NCBI GenBank assembly: GCA_017592665.1
Contig: JAGFNW010000025.1
Coordinates: 62,001 to 126,000, forward strand
DNA: 64,000 nucleotides
Direction of reading: 5' to 3'
Source of the DNA: Streptosporangiaceae bacterium NEAU-GS5
Lineage (GTDB): Bacteria; Actinomycetota; Actinomycetes; Streptosporangiales; Streptosporangiaceae
A program made the translations under genes and the position numbers. Under the pieces are notes generated by a model. It did not search any database and had not been told where the DNA came from. It was given only the letters and a program-made list of their open reading frames with translations. Shown in pieces: positions 42,401 to 51,199 of this stretch; the stretch's first letter is position 1; the number at the start of each line of letters is the position of its first letter.

Positions 42401-44841
42401 ACAGGCCGCAGGTTCTCGTCGAGCACGTACACCGAAGCCCCCGGCAGGGGCCTGCCGATCGGCAGGGTGAGCGCCGTCTCCCGCTCGGCGGCGTCGACGG
42501 TCCGGGTGGAGATGCCGACCGTGGCCTCGGTCGGTCCGTAATGGTTGACCACCGCGCACGGCCCCCGAGCCGCCAGCTCGCGCGCCCACGCCCACGGCGA
42601 CGCCTCGCCCCCGAGGATCAGCATCCGGCGCGGCAGCAGCCCGGCCGGGTCGCCCTCGGTCAGCAGCGCCGCCAGGTGCGACGGCGTGATCTTCAGGTAG
42701 TCGGCCGGGTTAACGTCGAAGTACTCGGCCAGCTCGGCCGCCGATTTGCGCGGCGAGATGAGGTGCAGACAGCCGCCCGTCATCAGCGACAGATAGAACA
42801 CCGTCACCGCGAAGTCGAACGCCAGCGACTGCAGCAGCGCGAAGACCGAGCCGGGCACGATCTCGAACCGCTCCCGCATCCCGGTCAGGTAGACCAGGAC
42901 CTCCCGGTGCTGCACCATCACGCCCTTCGGGCGTCCCGTGGTGCCCGATGTGTAGATCACGTACGCCAGGTCGCCGGGAGTGACGCCGGCCGGCACAGGA
43001 CCGCTGTCGTCGCCCGCGTCGGGCGCGATCTCCACGAGCCCGTCCGGCAGCCGCTCCCGCGACTCGGCGTCGGTGATGACCATCCGCACGCCGGCGTCGC
43101 CGAGAACGTACGCGAGGCGGTCGCTCGGGTGCTCCGGGTCGAGCGGCACGTACGCCGCGCCCGCCTTGAGCACGCCCAGCACGGCGACCGCCAGGTCGAC
43201 CGACTGGTCCAGGCAGACCGCCACCCGGTCGCCCGGCCGCGTGCCCAGCGCGCGCAGGTGGTTGCCCAGCCGATTGGAGCGCTCCTCCAGCTCGCGATAG
43301 GTCAGCCGGGTCCCGTCGTGCTCGACCGCGGCGGCGCCCGGAGTCCGTTCGGCCTGCGCCGCGACCAGCTCGTGCAGCAGCCCCCGCTCCGCTTGACCCA
43401 CCCCCGGTCCGGCGGCCAGCTCCAGCACGTGGTCGCGCTCGTCCGGCGCCAGCAGCGTCAGCGCGGAGACCCGGGTCTCCGGATCGGCCGTGACCTGCCG
43501 CAGCACCTCGACCAGGCCCTCCCCAAGCCGCCTGATCGTGTCACGCAGGAACAGGCCGGTCGCGTACACGAACGCGCCGTTCAGCCCGGCCGGTGTCTCG
43601 AACAGGTAGAGCGCGAGGTCGTAGCGACTGGCCGTCAGCTCATATCCGAGCGGGGCGACCCGCAGTCCGTTGGGCGTGGCCGAACCCGGCTGGAAGTAGT
43701 TCTGCAGCGCGAACCACACCTGGAACACCGGCGACCTGCTGACGTCCCGTTCCAGGTCGAGCTCGTTGACCAGCTGGTCGAAGGGCAGCTCCTGGTGGTC
43801 ATAGGCCTTGAGCGCGGTCGCGGCGGTCCGGGTCAGCAGCTCGGCGAAGGTGGGATCGTCCTCGAGGTCGGCCCGCATGGCGAGGCTGTTGACGAACATC
43901 CCGGCCACGCCGTCCAGCTCGGGCAGGCCGCGCCCGCTCACGGGCGACCCCACCGCGAAGTCGGACTGGCCCGCCCAGCGGCCGAGCAGCGCCTGGAAGG
44001 CGGCCAGCAAGGTCATGTACGGCGTGGCCCCGTGCGCCTCGCCCAGCCGTACGATCGCCTGGCTGAGCGGCAGGTCGATCGAGAATGCCTGGCCGGCGCC
44101 GGCGAAGTCCTGATCGGACGGCCGCGGCAGGTCGGTGGGGAGCGCCAGCGGAGGCGTACCGGCCAGGTGCTCGCGCCAGAAGGCCATGTCCCGCTCGTGC
44201 GCCGGGGTCCCGGCCCTGGCGCGCTGCCAGAGCGCGTAGTCGCCGTACTGCACGGCGGGCTGCGGCAGAGGCGACTCGATCCCGGCGTGGTGCGTGGCGT
44301 GCAGCGTGAGCAGTTCGTTCAGCAGGAGCTCGCCCGTCCAGCCGTCGGTGACCGCGTGGTGCGCCGTCAGCGCCAGCATGTGGTCGGATGGGTCGAGCCG
44401 GATCAGCGCGACCCGCCACAGTGGCCCTGCGACCAGGTCGAACGGCCGGGCGATGGCCTGGTCGACCAGTTCGCGCGCGTGCTCCTCCGACTCGGCCGCG
44501 AGAACCCGGAACTCCGTACGCGGCTCGGGGTCGATCACCACCGCGGGCACGCCGTCCTCGGCCGGCGAGAACCGCATGCGCAGGCTCTCGTGCCGGGCCG
44601 TCACTTCGGCGACGGAGCGCCGCAGCGCGTCTTCGTCCAGTTCGCCGCGCAGGCGGACGAGCTGCACCACGGTGCACGCCGTGGTTCCAGGCACGGACTG
44701 CTCGAGAAACCAGAGGCGCTCCTGGGCGTGGGAGAGCGGCGGGTTCGTGCCGGCCGGGCGTGGAGTGATCGTGGCGGCGGGCGCGCGGCGCCGTAACCGC
44801 TGGGCGAGCAGGGCTTGCTGAGCTGGCGACAAACTGGTCAC
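39463..44841 (-). CDS. NRPS module C-A-T-TE fused to a C-terminal MFS exporter
   Basis: 1792 residues from GTG 44841. C ~30-440 (HHAVTDG at 161), A ~455-960 (YVIYTSGTTGRPKGV), T Ser 1012 (ELGGHS), TE ~1045-1310, and from ~1345 to the end about 12 membrane helices of an MFS exporter (VGQLVSITGSALTTFAVPLW, loop DRTDRRLVMLAGD). Code by eye DFTKIGHVGK, close to Asp codes. The TE elbow is GHCGFG: Cys 1138 (codon at 41428-41430) replaces the usual Ser; GERDP and DEAAHYF give the Asp and His. It would add the last residue, release the product and probably export it in one polypeptide. The TE must be cytoplasmic, before the first helix. Confidence 0.93.
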   Translation of the reverse strand: MTSLSPAQQALLAQRLRRRAPAATITPRPAGTNPPLSHAQERLWFLEQSVPGTTACTVVQLVRLRGELDEDALRRSVAEVTARHESLRMRFSPAEDGVPAVVIDPEPRTEFRVLAAESEEHARELVDQAIARPFDLVAGPLWRVALIRLDPSDHMLALTAHHAVTDGWTGELLLNELLTLHATHHAGIESPLPQPAVQYGDYALWQRARAGTPAHERDMAFWREHLAGTPPLALPTDLPRPSDQDFAGAGQAFSIDLPLSQAIVRLGEAHGATPYMTLLAAFQALLGRWAGQSDFAVGSPVSGRGLPELDGVAGMFVNSLAMRADLEDDPTFAELLTRTAATALKAYDHQELPFDQLVNELDLERDVSRSPVFQVWFALQNYFQPGSATPNGLRVAPLGYELTASRYDLALYLFETPAGLNGAFVYATGLFLRDTIRRLGEGLVEVLRQVTADPETRVSALTLLAPDERDHVLELAAGPGVGQAERGLLHELVAAQAERTPGAAAVEHDGTRLTYRELEERSNRLGNHLRALGTRPGDRVAVCLDQSVDLAVAVLGVLKAGAAYVPLDPEHPSDRLAYVLGDAGVRMVITDAESRERLPDGLVEIAPDAGDDSGPVPAGVTPGDLAYVIYTSGTTGRPKGVMVQHREVLVYLTGMRERFEIVPGSVFALLQSLAFDFAVTVFYLSLMTGGCLHLISPRKSAAELAEYFDVNPADYLKITPSHLAALLTEGDPAGLLPRRMLILGGEASPWAWARELAARGPCAVVNHYGPTEATVGISTRTVDAAERETALTLPIGRPLPGASVYVLDENLRPVPVGVPGEIFLGGDRLARGYLGKPGLTADRFLPDPYGGPGARMYRTGDVGRWTADGSLAFMGRRDAQVKIRGYRVELGEIETVLADCPGVDQAVVELRDEHLVAYLVGEQSDVRALLRDRLPDYMIPTKYVWLDRLPLKSHGKVDRAALPPPDDVAPAEAVYVPPEGPLEEAIAAVWALVLGRERVGALDDFFELGGHSLLAIQAVARLRKQIPITLMDLFKNPTVRGLARLAEAGDDAPGGLLHLLTPPRTTTATLVCAPYGGGSAIIYKPLAEAIPDDWALYSIAVPGHELGEQARPIDEVASECAEEILNGIEGPLVLYGHCGFGVMLAVKIARLLHAAGRPIEAVYLGGVFPFTRLKGRMARIVTWIEDSASDQGWVNDLNAAGMDVAEFDPAELKLIIGNRRVGTRMAENYFGRLAEEQAEPLTCPVISVIGERDPICDFYQERYKEYHCVSTVTACVVIDEAAHYFVRYRAEELADIVTGTHQAILAGDTAPLESSTGKKTWWLQGVSRDDATPEADEPDAVRPSMRRFMGVAVGQLVSITGSALTTFAVPLWIYLTTGSLVSFALFSAVGLVPGLVAAPLAGAIVDRTDRRLVMLAGDIGSGVTQLALLILLWSGKLQVWHIYPLLVCLSVAMTFQRLAYQSAVPQLVPKRFIGHANGVVGLTNGVAQLIVPLAAAGLLAAIGLGGILVIDVVSYGVAIGTLIAIRFPDTMAWRRRETVWAEIVNGLRYSWGNTGIRSIITFFAVVNLFMSACFVMISPLVLSFATLDDVGRVSAFGGLGVFLGGLALAIWGGPRRKRLRGQLYALIAVGLFAVVIGLQENLVVIAVGVFGIFCSLTLLNGIYQTIIQVKVPQRYHGRVFALNQMVAFSTLPIGFGLLAPYVTTRLEPMLADGGPLAGTVGALIGTGTGRGIAFMYVIFGLIMAASVLVATRVNTLWNFDRLVPDSLPDDVVGLEALRAAEHAEPRLEETVA

Positions 44842-44897
44842 ATAATCCCCTATGAAATGTGCGGGCAGCCTTCATGAAAGTTTCACGGCACGGCACG

Positions 44898-44917
44898 TTT
44901 CAGAACACGTTCTAAAA
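44898..44917. promoter_or_regulatory. Dyad upstream of the leftward NRPS gene
   Basis: TTTCAGAAC-AC-GTTCTAAAA: 9-bp arms with one mismatch. It lies 57 bp before the GTG start of the C-A-T-TE-MFS gene and is a candidate binding site for a pathway regulator. Confidence 0.5.
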
Positions 44918-44960
44918 CGGAATCCCAGTGGCTCTTACCTGGGAGAACACCACAATTCGA

Positions 44961-44994
44961 GCATTTCTGAGAAGCCCGCGCATTTTAGAAATGC
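44961..44994. promoter_or_regulatory. Inverted repeat GCATTTCT / AGAAATGC
   Basis: Perfect 8-bp arms separated by 18 bp, in the divergent promoter region. Could be two half-sites or a weak hairpin. Confidence 0.4.
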
Positions 44995-45010
44995 CCCTGA
45001 ACCAGGTCAA

Positions 45011-45026
45011 GGACAAGATCTTGTCC
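45011..45026. promoter_or_regulatory. Perfect 16-bp palindrome
   Basis: GGACAAGATCTTGTCC, fully self-complementary, between the NRPS and LuxR-type genes. Its size and symmetry suggest a dimeric regulator site. Confidence 0.55.
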
Positions 45027-45221
45027 AAACCCATGACCCACCACGTAAAGACACCCCTCATCCCCCCGAAATCCCCCTCCCCCTGCACTCCCCGCCCCCC
45101 GCCGAGACCCGCCCAGCGCGACCCCCACCCCCGACCTCGCGGCACCACCCTTTGCCGTCGCAGGCCCAAAGCCGCCCATAGCAGCCGACACGCCAGACAT
45201 AGAGGCCTCCGGCACAGTGGG

Positions 45222-45242
45222 GGTGCCTCCGGCGGGGGCGCT
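45222..45242. repeat. 21-bp dispersed repeat, copy A
   Basis: The reverse complement of these 21 bases occurs exactly at 49170-49190. The core is GCCTCCGGCGGGGGC. Both copies are intergenic. Confidence 0.6.
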
Positions 45243-45333
45243 CCCCAGTAGCCCGTCACCTCGTTCGTCGTGGCGCGGACGAAACGTGCCGCTCCCGCCC
45301 TTGCTTGGATCACGGGCGCTTAGGATGGCGGCG

Positions 45334-47934
45334 ATGGAGCTGTGGGAGCGGTCGGACGCCCTGGAGGGGCTCGAGGAAGGACTTCGGGCCAGCGCTCGCA
45401 CGGGCAGGGTGATGCTGGTCGCCGGAGAGGCGGGGATCGGCAAGTCCGCCCTCGTCAACGCCTTCGCCGAACAATGTGGCGCGCGGGCGCGCCTGCTCTG
45501 GGGTGTGTGCGATCCGCTGGTCACGCCCAGAGCGCTGGGGCCGTTGCACGACATCGGCTGGCAGGTGGGGGGAATGCTGGCCGAACGGCTCGAGGCCGGA
45601 TCGAGTCAGGCGGAGCTGTTCGCGGCGCTGATCAACGAGCTGTCCGGGCCCGCTCAGCGGCCACGCCCCGTCGTCGTGGTGGAGGACGCGCACTGGGCCG
45701 ACCAGGCCACGCTGGATCTGCTGGTGTTCGTGGCCCGGCGGATCGAGCGGTTGTCGGCGCTGCTTGTCGTGACATATCGGGACGACGAGGTCGGTCCTGA
45801 GCATCCGTTGCGGGTGGCGTTGGCGGCGTTGCCCCGGCATGTGGTGCGCCACGTGCCCGTACGTCCGCTGTCGAAGGCCTGCGTGGGCGAGCAGGCGGTC
45901 CGCGCGGGACGCGACCCGGACGAGGTGTATCGGCTGACCGGGGGGAACGCGCTCCTGGTGACCGAGTTGCTGGGCACAGACGGCACAGACAGCACGGACG
46001 GCACCGCGGCGCCCGAACGCGTACGGGATCTGGTGCTGGCGCGGCTCCTCGGATTGCCTGAGCCGGCCCGGGAGGTGGCCCACCTGGTCGCGGTCATGCC
46101 GACGCGGGCCGACCCGCCGGTGTTGATCGGTGCCGAGGAGCAGGCGGACCGGTGCGTCGCGGCGGGCGTGCTCGTACATGCGGGTGACGGCGTGGCCTAC
46201 CGCCATGAGCTGTTACGGCGTGCCGTGGAGGACTCGCTGTCGCCCGCCCGGCGGGCCGCGCTACATCGCCGGGTCCTCACGCTGCTGGCCGGGGCCGGGG
46301 GCGTCGACGCGGCCCGGCTCATGCACCACGCCCGGCTCGCGGGAGACGCCGAGGCGGTGCTGCGGCACGGGCTGGTGGCGGCCGCCGACGCGGCCGCGAA
46401 AGGCGCGCACCGGGAGGCGGCCGCGCACTTCGAGGCGGTGGTCCCGCATGCCGGGGGGTTGCCGGACGTGGAGCGTGCGGAGCTGCTGGAGGCGTACGCG
46501 TTCGAGGCATATCTGGCCGGGATGCCCGCCGAGGCCCTGGAGGCTCAGCAGGCCGCCTTGGCCGAACGTGAGCGGCTCGGCCAGCGCGAGCGCGTTGGGG
46601 AGAATCTCCGCTGGATCTCGCGGCTGGCGTGGTGGAGCGGCCGAGGTCAGGAGGCTGGGGCCGCGGCGGCTCGGGCGGTCGAGGTGCTTGCGGCCGGAGA
46701 GCCGGGCCGCGAGCTCGCCATGGCGTACAGCAACCGATCCCAGCTGCACATGCTCGCCGACGAACGCGAAGAGGCCATCGAATGGGGCCGGCGGGCACAG
46801 GCCCTCGCCGGTCGGCTTGGAGACCGGGAGACGGAGATCCACGCCATCATCAATGTGGCCAGCTCTCGCCTGTGCGATGGGGATATGGCCGCGGTGGAGA
46901 CCCTCGAGCAGGCGCACGCGGAGGCCGCGGCGGCGAAGCTGGACGACCACTCCGTCCGGGCGCTGGTGAACAAGACCAGCGGCCTGTTGGGCCTGGCCCA
47001 GTACGTCTCCGCCGAGGAGGCGGTGGATCAGGCCCTGAGCTACGCGTCGGAGCGGGATCTCGACGGCTACGCCCAGTATCTGCTGAGCATGCGGGCGGAG
47101 ATCCGGATGCAGCGATGCGCCTGGGATGCCGCGCTCGCCGACGCTGAGCAGGCGCTGGCCGGGGCGGGGGGCGGGGGCGTCGACGCGGCGGTGAAAGCCC
47201 TGGCCGTACGGGGACGCATCCTGGCGGCGCGGGGCGACGCCGGCGCGTCGCAGGCGCTGGACGAGGCGGCGGGGTACGCGTTCGCCATCGGGATGCTGCA
47301 GGCCGTGGCTCCGGTCGCGATCGCACGCGCGCGATACTTCCTGCTTTTGGGGGACGCCGGTCGTGCCGCCGAGGAGGCGCGCAGAGGGCTCGCGCCGGCG
47401 ATCGAGAAGGGGCATGTCTGGCTCACCGCGGAGTTGGCATACTGCCTGTGGCGGGCCGGCGAGCCGAGCCCGGTGCCGCTCGCCACGCTGCCGGTGCCAT
47501 ACCAGCTGGTCATGAGCGGTGATTGGGCGGGCGCGGCGGCGGAATGGGACCGTCGGGGAGCGGAGTACGCTCGCGCCGAGGCGCTGTCGGACGGCGACCG
47601 GCCGGCGGTCACGCGGGCGCTGCGCATCCTGGATGAGGTGGGGGCCGTGCGTGCGGCGCAGCGGCTGCGCGCCGAGTCGCGTGGCCGCGGGATCACCGGT
47701 GTGCCCCGTGGTCCGCGCGCGTCCACGGCCGCCAACGCGGCCGGGCTCACACCACGCCAGGCGGAGGTGCTCGGGCTGCTGGCCGAAGGACTGAGCAATG
47801 CCGACATCGCGGTCCGGCTGACCTTGTCCCCCAAGACGGTCGAACATCACATCTCGGCTGTGCTGGACAAGCTCCAGGTCACCACTCGAAGCCAGGCGGT
47901 CGCTGCGGCGCATCGCCTCAACATGGTGCCCTGA
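45334..47934 (+). CDS. LAL-type LuxR-family regulator with AAA ATPase
   Basis: 866 residues. N-terminal ATPase with Walker A GEAGIGKSALVNAF and Walker B PVVVVEDAHWAD, a long helical/TPR-like middle, and a C-terminal LuxR HTH: LTPRQAEVLGLLAEGLSNAD, then LSPKTVEHHISAVLDKL. AGGA sits eight bases before ATG 45334; ATG 45325 is in frame too. LAL regulators often activate antibiotic clusters. Divergence from the NRPS gene makes it the likely pathway activator, which is inference from position. Confidence 0.88.
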   Translation: MELWERSDALEGLEEGLRASARTGRVMLVAGEAGIGKSALVNAFAEQCGARARLLWGVCDPLVTPRALGPLHDIGWQVGGMLAERLEAGSSQAELFAALINELSGPAQRPRPVVVVEDAHWADQATLDLLVFVARRIERLSALLVVTYRDDEVGPEHPLRVALAALPRHVVRHVPVRPLSKACVGEQAVRAGRDPDEVYRLTGGNALLVTELLGTDGTDSTDGTAAPERVRDLVLARLLGLPEPAREVAHLVAVMPTRADPPVLIGAEEQADRCVAAGVLVHAGDGVAYRHELLRRAVEDSLSPARRAALHRRVLTLLAGAGGVDAARLMHHARLAGDAEAVLRHGLVAAADAAAKGAHREAAAHFEAVVPHAGGLPDVERAELLEAYAFEAYLAGMPAEALEAQQAALAERERLGQRERVGENLRWISRLAWWSGRGQEAGAAAARAVEVLAAGEPGRELAMAYSNRSQLHMLADEREEAIEWGRRAQALAGRLGDRETEIHAIINVASSRLCDGDMAAVETLEQAHAEAAAAKLDDHSVRALVNKTSGLLGLAQYVSAEEAVDQALSYASERDLDGYAQYLLSMRAEIRMQRCAWDAALADAEQALAGAGGGGVDAAVKALAVRGRILAARGDAGASQALDEAAGYAFAIGMLQAVAPVAIARARYFLLLGDAGRAAEEARRGLAPAIEKGHVWLTAELAYCLWRAGEPSPVPLATLPVPYQLVMSGDWAGAAAEWDRRGAEYARAEALSDGDRPAVTRALRILDEVGAVRAAQRLRAESRGRGITGVPRGPRASTAANAAGLTPRQAEVLGLLAEGLSNADIAVRLTLSPKTVEHHISAVLDKLQVTTRSQAVAAAHRLNMVP

Positions 47935-48091
47935 GTCCGGCAACATGGGGGACATCCCCCAGCCGCGGCCCGTCGTCTTCTTCGTACCGTCGATTCCGAG
48001 GCCAATCGGCGGGGGCGCTGTCTCCGTCGATTCGCCCGGCTAAGGAATCGCGCGGGCGCCGAATGACGCGCCCGGTAACGGGGAGACACTC

Positions 48092-48676
48092 ATGCACATC
48101 AGAGATCGTGGATCTCGAACGCCTATGGCCCGCGTTCTGCTGCGGGTTCTGCTGCCAGTTCTGGGCATCGCCATGGCGCCCGCCTTGGCGGCGCTGCCCG
48201 CCTCCGCCGCGCAGGCCGGTCCTGCGGCCACCTTCGACGACCTGCCGGACGGCGTCGAAGTCAGCACGCAGTACGCGCCCGCGCTCACCTTCGGCGTGGA
48301 CCTGCTCGGCCACCCAGCCGGGGCGTTCCCGGTCGTGGCACGGTTACGCTCCGGCGCCCGGGTAGGCCGCGTCAATCCTGAGGTCGAGTCCTTCCGGAGC
48401 GCGCCGCCGGTCCCGCCGACCGTCTGGGGCCGGTTCGGCGTCCCGGCCGCTCAGGTGTCCGTGCGGGTCGGCACATTCGGCTCGCGCCCGGTGCGGGTGA
48501 CACTCGACGCGTACGACGTCCGCGGAAACCTGGTCGTCCACCGCACGCGGATCGTTTCCAAGGGGTTCGAGAACCCGCTGCGAGTGGTGGTCCCGCAGGC
48601 CGTCATCACGACGTTCCGCATCACAGGGACGTCACTCGCGCCCCTGAGCATCGACAACCTCCGCTCGACAGGATGA
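48092..48676 (+). CDS. Secreted protein of unknown function
   Basis: 194 residues with a Sec signal (RVLLRVLLPVLGIAMAPALA) cleaved near ASAAQAG. The mature part starts TFDDLPDGVEVSTQY, a stretch seen at the start of many exported beta-sandwich domains, and ends SLAPLSIDNLRSTG. GGGAGA precedes the ATG. Likely a small carbohydrate-binding-like beta-sandwich. Confidence 0.7.
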   Translation: MHIRDRGSRTPMARVLLRVLLPVLGIAMAPALAALPASAAQAGPAATFDDLPDGVEVSTQYAPALTFGVDLLGHPAGAFPVVARLRSGARVGRVNPEVESFRSAPPVPPTVWGRFGVPAAQVSVRVGTFGSRPVRVTLDAYDVRGNLVVHRTRIVSKGFENPLRVVVPQAVITTFRITGTSLAPLSIDNLRSTG

Positions 48677-49169
48677 CCCGACCGTGTGGCCGGGATTGGG
48701 CGGGATCCCGGCCCTAGCGAACAGGGCCGCCACCGCGCCGCCACATGCTGCCGCGCCGCTCCGGACGGCGAGGACCGAAACCCCCGCCGAGCCGCAACAA
48801 TGCGGGCCAGGCACCCCGGCCACCCAGCCAACGCGACCGGCACTGTCCGGCGTGACCAGCGCGGCGGACGCGACCGGCGGCGTCGGCGTGCTAGTGCCGA
48901 CGACGCGGCGAACACGCAGACATGACCCGCGCGGCGGACGCGACCATCGGACGGCGCGGACCATGCGGCCAGTACGAACGGTGCGGGCGGCACGGACCAT
49001 GCAGACGGCGCAGACGGCGGGGGACGGCGGGGGACGGGGGGCGGTGGGATGGACGTGGCCGGCGACCACACCTGCGGGAGGCGGACGGACACTGAGCGAT
49101 CCCACCGCCAGCGCCGTCATTTCGGCGCATGACCCCCCGTCAATGACCCCAGATCCATCCCGGAGCCGA

Positions 49170-49190
49170 AGCGCCCCCGCCGGAGGCACC
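49170..49190. repeat. 21-bp dispersed repeat, copy B (inverted)
   Basis: Exact reverse complement of 45222-45242. Confidence 0.6.
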
Positions 49191-49343
49191 ACCACGCCAA
49201 ACCCTGCCGGGGGCAACCACACGCCACGCCCTACCGGGGGCCGGGGCCGAGTGTGGGACGGCAGGCGTGGTGAGGGGGAGTGCGCTTGGCGGGTGATTGA
49301 GAAGGAGGTGATCCCGGTCGGCGGCGCGATGGGGGCAACACGC

Positions 49344-49379
49344 CGCCTGGCTACCCGCCTCGCTACCCGCCTGGCTACC
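49344..49379. repeat. 12-bp tandem repeat, three copies
   Basis: CGCCTGGCTACC repeated three times with one substitution in the middle copy, next to the end of the XRE gene. Confidence 0.7.
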
Positions 49380-49387
49380 CGCTCTGG

Positions 49388-50254
49388 CTAGTGGTCGGCG
49401 AGGTCGGCGGCGACGCTGGTGAGGAGGGCGACGCTGGCGTCTTCGGAGAGCGCCGCGTCGAGGAGCCGCTTGTAGAGGATGTCGTACGGCGCGACCTCGG
49501 CCGGGTCGATGAGGATCAGGTCGGAGGTGACCGTGTCGACCGCGACGACGACCGGGTCGTCCGGGTCGGCGTAGGTGTAGATGGAGAACGCCGTGCGGGG
49601 CACGCTGTAGCCGCCGACGACGGCCGAAACGGGCAGCACGCGCATGCCGATCTTCGACATCCCGTTGACCGTCGCCGCCAGGTGGAACAACTGCGCCTTG
49701 ACGACCTCGGGCGGCGCCGACAGGCGGCGGATGGCCACCTCGTCGAGGATCACCTCGTAGGTCGGGCCGCCGGGGCGGCGCAGCATCCGCTGCCGGCCCG
49801 TGCGCCCGGCGAGCACCTTCTCCGGATCGGCGTCCAGCGGCCGCAGTCCGGCCTCGGCCGTATTGCGGGCCCGGGAGAACTCCGGGGTCTGCAGCAGCCC
49901 GGGCAGGAAGGTCTGCTGATATTCGCGGATCGTGACGGCGCCCGCCTCCAGGTTGGCGTACAGCGCGGTCCTGGTGCCCATGGCGTGGCTGTTGGACTCC
50001 CACCAGCCGCGCTCCGCGGCCTCCCGCGCGATCGTCACGATCTTGGTCCACTCGTCGTCGGCCACGCCGACCACGTCGAGGATCTTGATGATGTCGTCCA
50101 GGTCGGGCGCGGCGTGCGCGTTCTCCAGGCGCGAGATCTGCGCACGGCTCTGGCCGATCTTCTTGGCCAGTTGCTCGTGCGTCAGCCCCGCCCGGGTCCG
50201 CAGCAGGCGCAGTTCCGTGGCGAGCCGCAGCCGCCGAACGTAAGGGCTGATCAT
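49388..50254 (-). CDS. XRE-family regulator with DUF5753
   Basis: 288 residues. HTH: LRLLRTRAGLTHEQLAKKIG then SRAQISRLENAHAAP; the rest is the DUF5753 domain (REYQQTFLPGLLQTPEFSRA, YEVILDEVAIRRL, VLPVSAVVGGY). These proteins pair with DUF397 proteins in whiJ-type developmental loci. It lies 6 bp downstream of the methyltransferase gene, so the two form an operon; a DUF397 gene is divergent from it. Confidence 0.92.
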   Translation of the reverse strand: MISPYVRRLRLATELRLLRTRAGLTHEQLAKKIGQSRAQISRLENAHAAPDLDDIIKILDVVGVADDEWTKIVTIAREAAERGWWESNSHAMGTRTALYANLEAGAVTIREYQQTFLPGLLQTPEFSRARNTAEAGLRPLDADPEKVLAGRTGRQRMLRRPGGPTYEVILDEVAIRRLSAPPEVVKAQLFHLAATVNGMSKIGMRVLPVSAVVGGYSVPRTAFSIYTYADPDDPVVVAVDTVTSDLILIDPAEVAPYDILYKRLLDAALSEDASVALLTSVAADLADH

Positions 50255-50260
50255 GTGCGA

Positions 50261-51073
50261 CTACCTTTTCCGGCCCACTCCGCACCACATCGGCAGGTCT
50301 TGGACGTCGGCCGTGTCCGAGTCGGGCCGCCAGCGGGGCAGCGACACCACTCCCGGCTCCAGCAGGTCGAGATCGTCGAAGAACCGCGAGACCTCGGCGT
50401 GCGTGCGCGGCGTGGCCAGGGACACGGCGCGCTCGTTGTAGCGCTTCATCGACTCGGCCACCTCGTCGGCGTTGATGTCGCTGGCGGGGTGGGAGATCAC
50501 CAGGTGGCTGCCGGGCGCGGCGCGTGCCATGAGACGCTCGACGATGTCGTACGGCTCCTCCCCCGGGACGTACTGCAGGATCGCGACCAGCATGAACGCC
50601 ACCGGCCGAGAAAGGTCGAGGATGGCCTCGGCCTCGCCGAGGATCTTGTCGGGCTCGCGGAGGTCGCCGAAGACATACGACGTCGCGCCGTCCGGATCAC
50701 TCTTGAGCAGGGTGCGGGCGTGGGCGAGGACGATCGGGTCGTTGTCGGCGTAGACGATCCGCGACTGCGGCGCGATCCGCTGCGCCACCTCGTGGGTGTT
50801 GTTCTCAGTGGGGATGCCCGTGCCGACGTCGAGGAACTGGCGCACGCCGGCCTGCGCGGCGAGATAGGTGACCGTACGGCCGAGGAAGGCGCGGTTGGCC
50901 CGGACCGCGGGGATGATGTCGGGATGCGCCGCGACGGCCATCTGGGCGGCCTCGCGGTCGGCGGCGAAGTTGGTCCGTCCGCCCAGCCAGTAGTCATAGA
51001 CGCGGGCCGGGTGCGCGACCGTCGTGTCGATCTCGAATGACTCGTTCTCGGGGCTGAAGCTCGGGCTGGACAT
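50261..51073 (-). CDS. SAM-dependent methyltransferase, DUF574 family
   Basis: 270 residues from ATG 51073. Characteristic start: IDTTVAHPARVYDYWLGGRT, then the SAM motif FLDVGTGIPTENNTHE and IVYADNDPIVLAHAR. This actinomycete family often accompanies XRE/DUF397 genes; its methyl acceptor is unknown. Confidence 0.92.
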   Translation of the reverse strand: MSSPSFSPENESFEIDTTVAHPARVYDYWLGGRTNFAADREAAQMAVAAHPDIIPAVRANRAFLGRTVTYLAAQAGVRQFLDVGTGIPTENNTHEVAQRIAPQSRIVYADNDPIVLAHARTLLKSDPDGATSYVFGDLREPDKILGEAEAILDLSRPVAFMLVAILQYVPGEEPYDIVERLMARAAPGSHLVISHPASDINADEVAESMKRYNERAVSLATPRTHAEVSRFFDDLDLLEPGVVSLPRWRPDSDTADVQDLPMWCGVGRKR

Positions 51074-51199
51074 GACTTCCTTCCTCAAGCCGGGCGGGGG
51101 CCTGCACAGCCCAGGATCGTGAACGGTGCCGATTATCCTTCCGTGCTTCCCTCTGGGCAAGGAGCCGTATACCAACCGTTGGATCTCACTGTGCCCAAC

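Larger units (their letters stand above)
44842..45333. other. Divergent promoter region, NRPS / LuxR regulator
   Basis: About 490 bp with no supported gene. The left half is relatively A+T-rich and holds three dyads (listed separately). The right half is C-rich and holds one copy of a 21-bp repeat. I see no clear -35/-10 pair and no iron-box (TTAGGTTAGGCT-like) sequence. Confidence 0.6.
48677..49387. other. Gene-free GC-rich stretch
   Basis: About 710 bp between the secreted protein and the XRE regulator. Open frames on both strands are Arg/Pro/Thr-rich and lack ribosome sites. It contains imperfect GCGGACGCGACC and GACGGCGGG repeats, the second 21-bp dispersed repeat and a 12-bp tandem repeat. 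No gene seen. Confidence 0.5.

Noticed and set aside
48684-49391. 235-codon open frame on the plus strand
   Set aside because: Arg/Thr/Pro-rich composition, no ribosome site, no recognisable domain; reads like non-coding GC-rich DNA.
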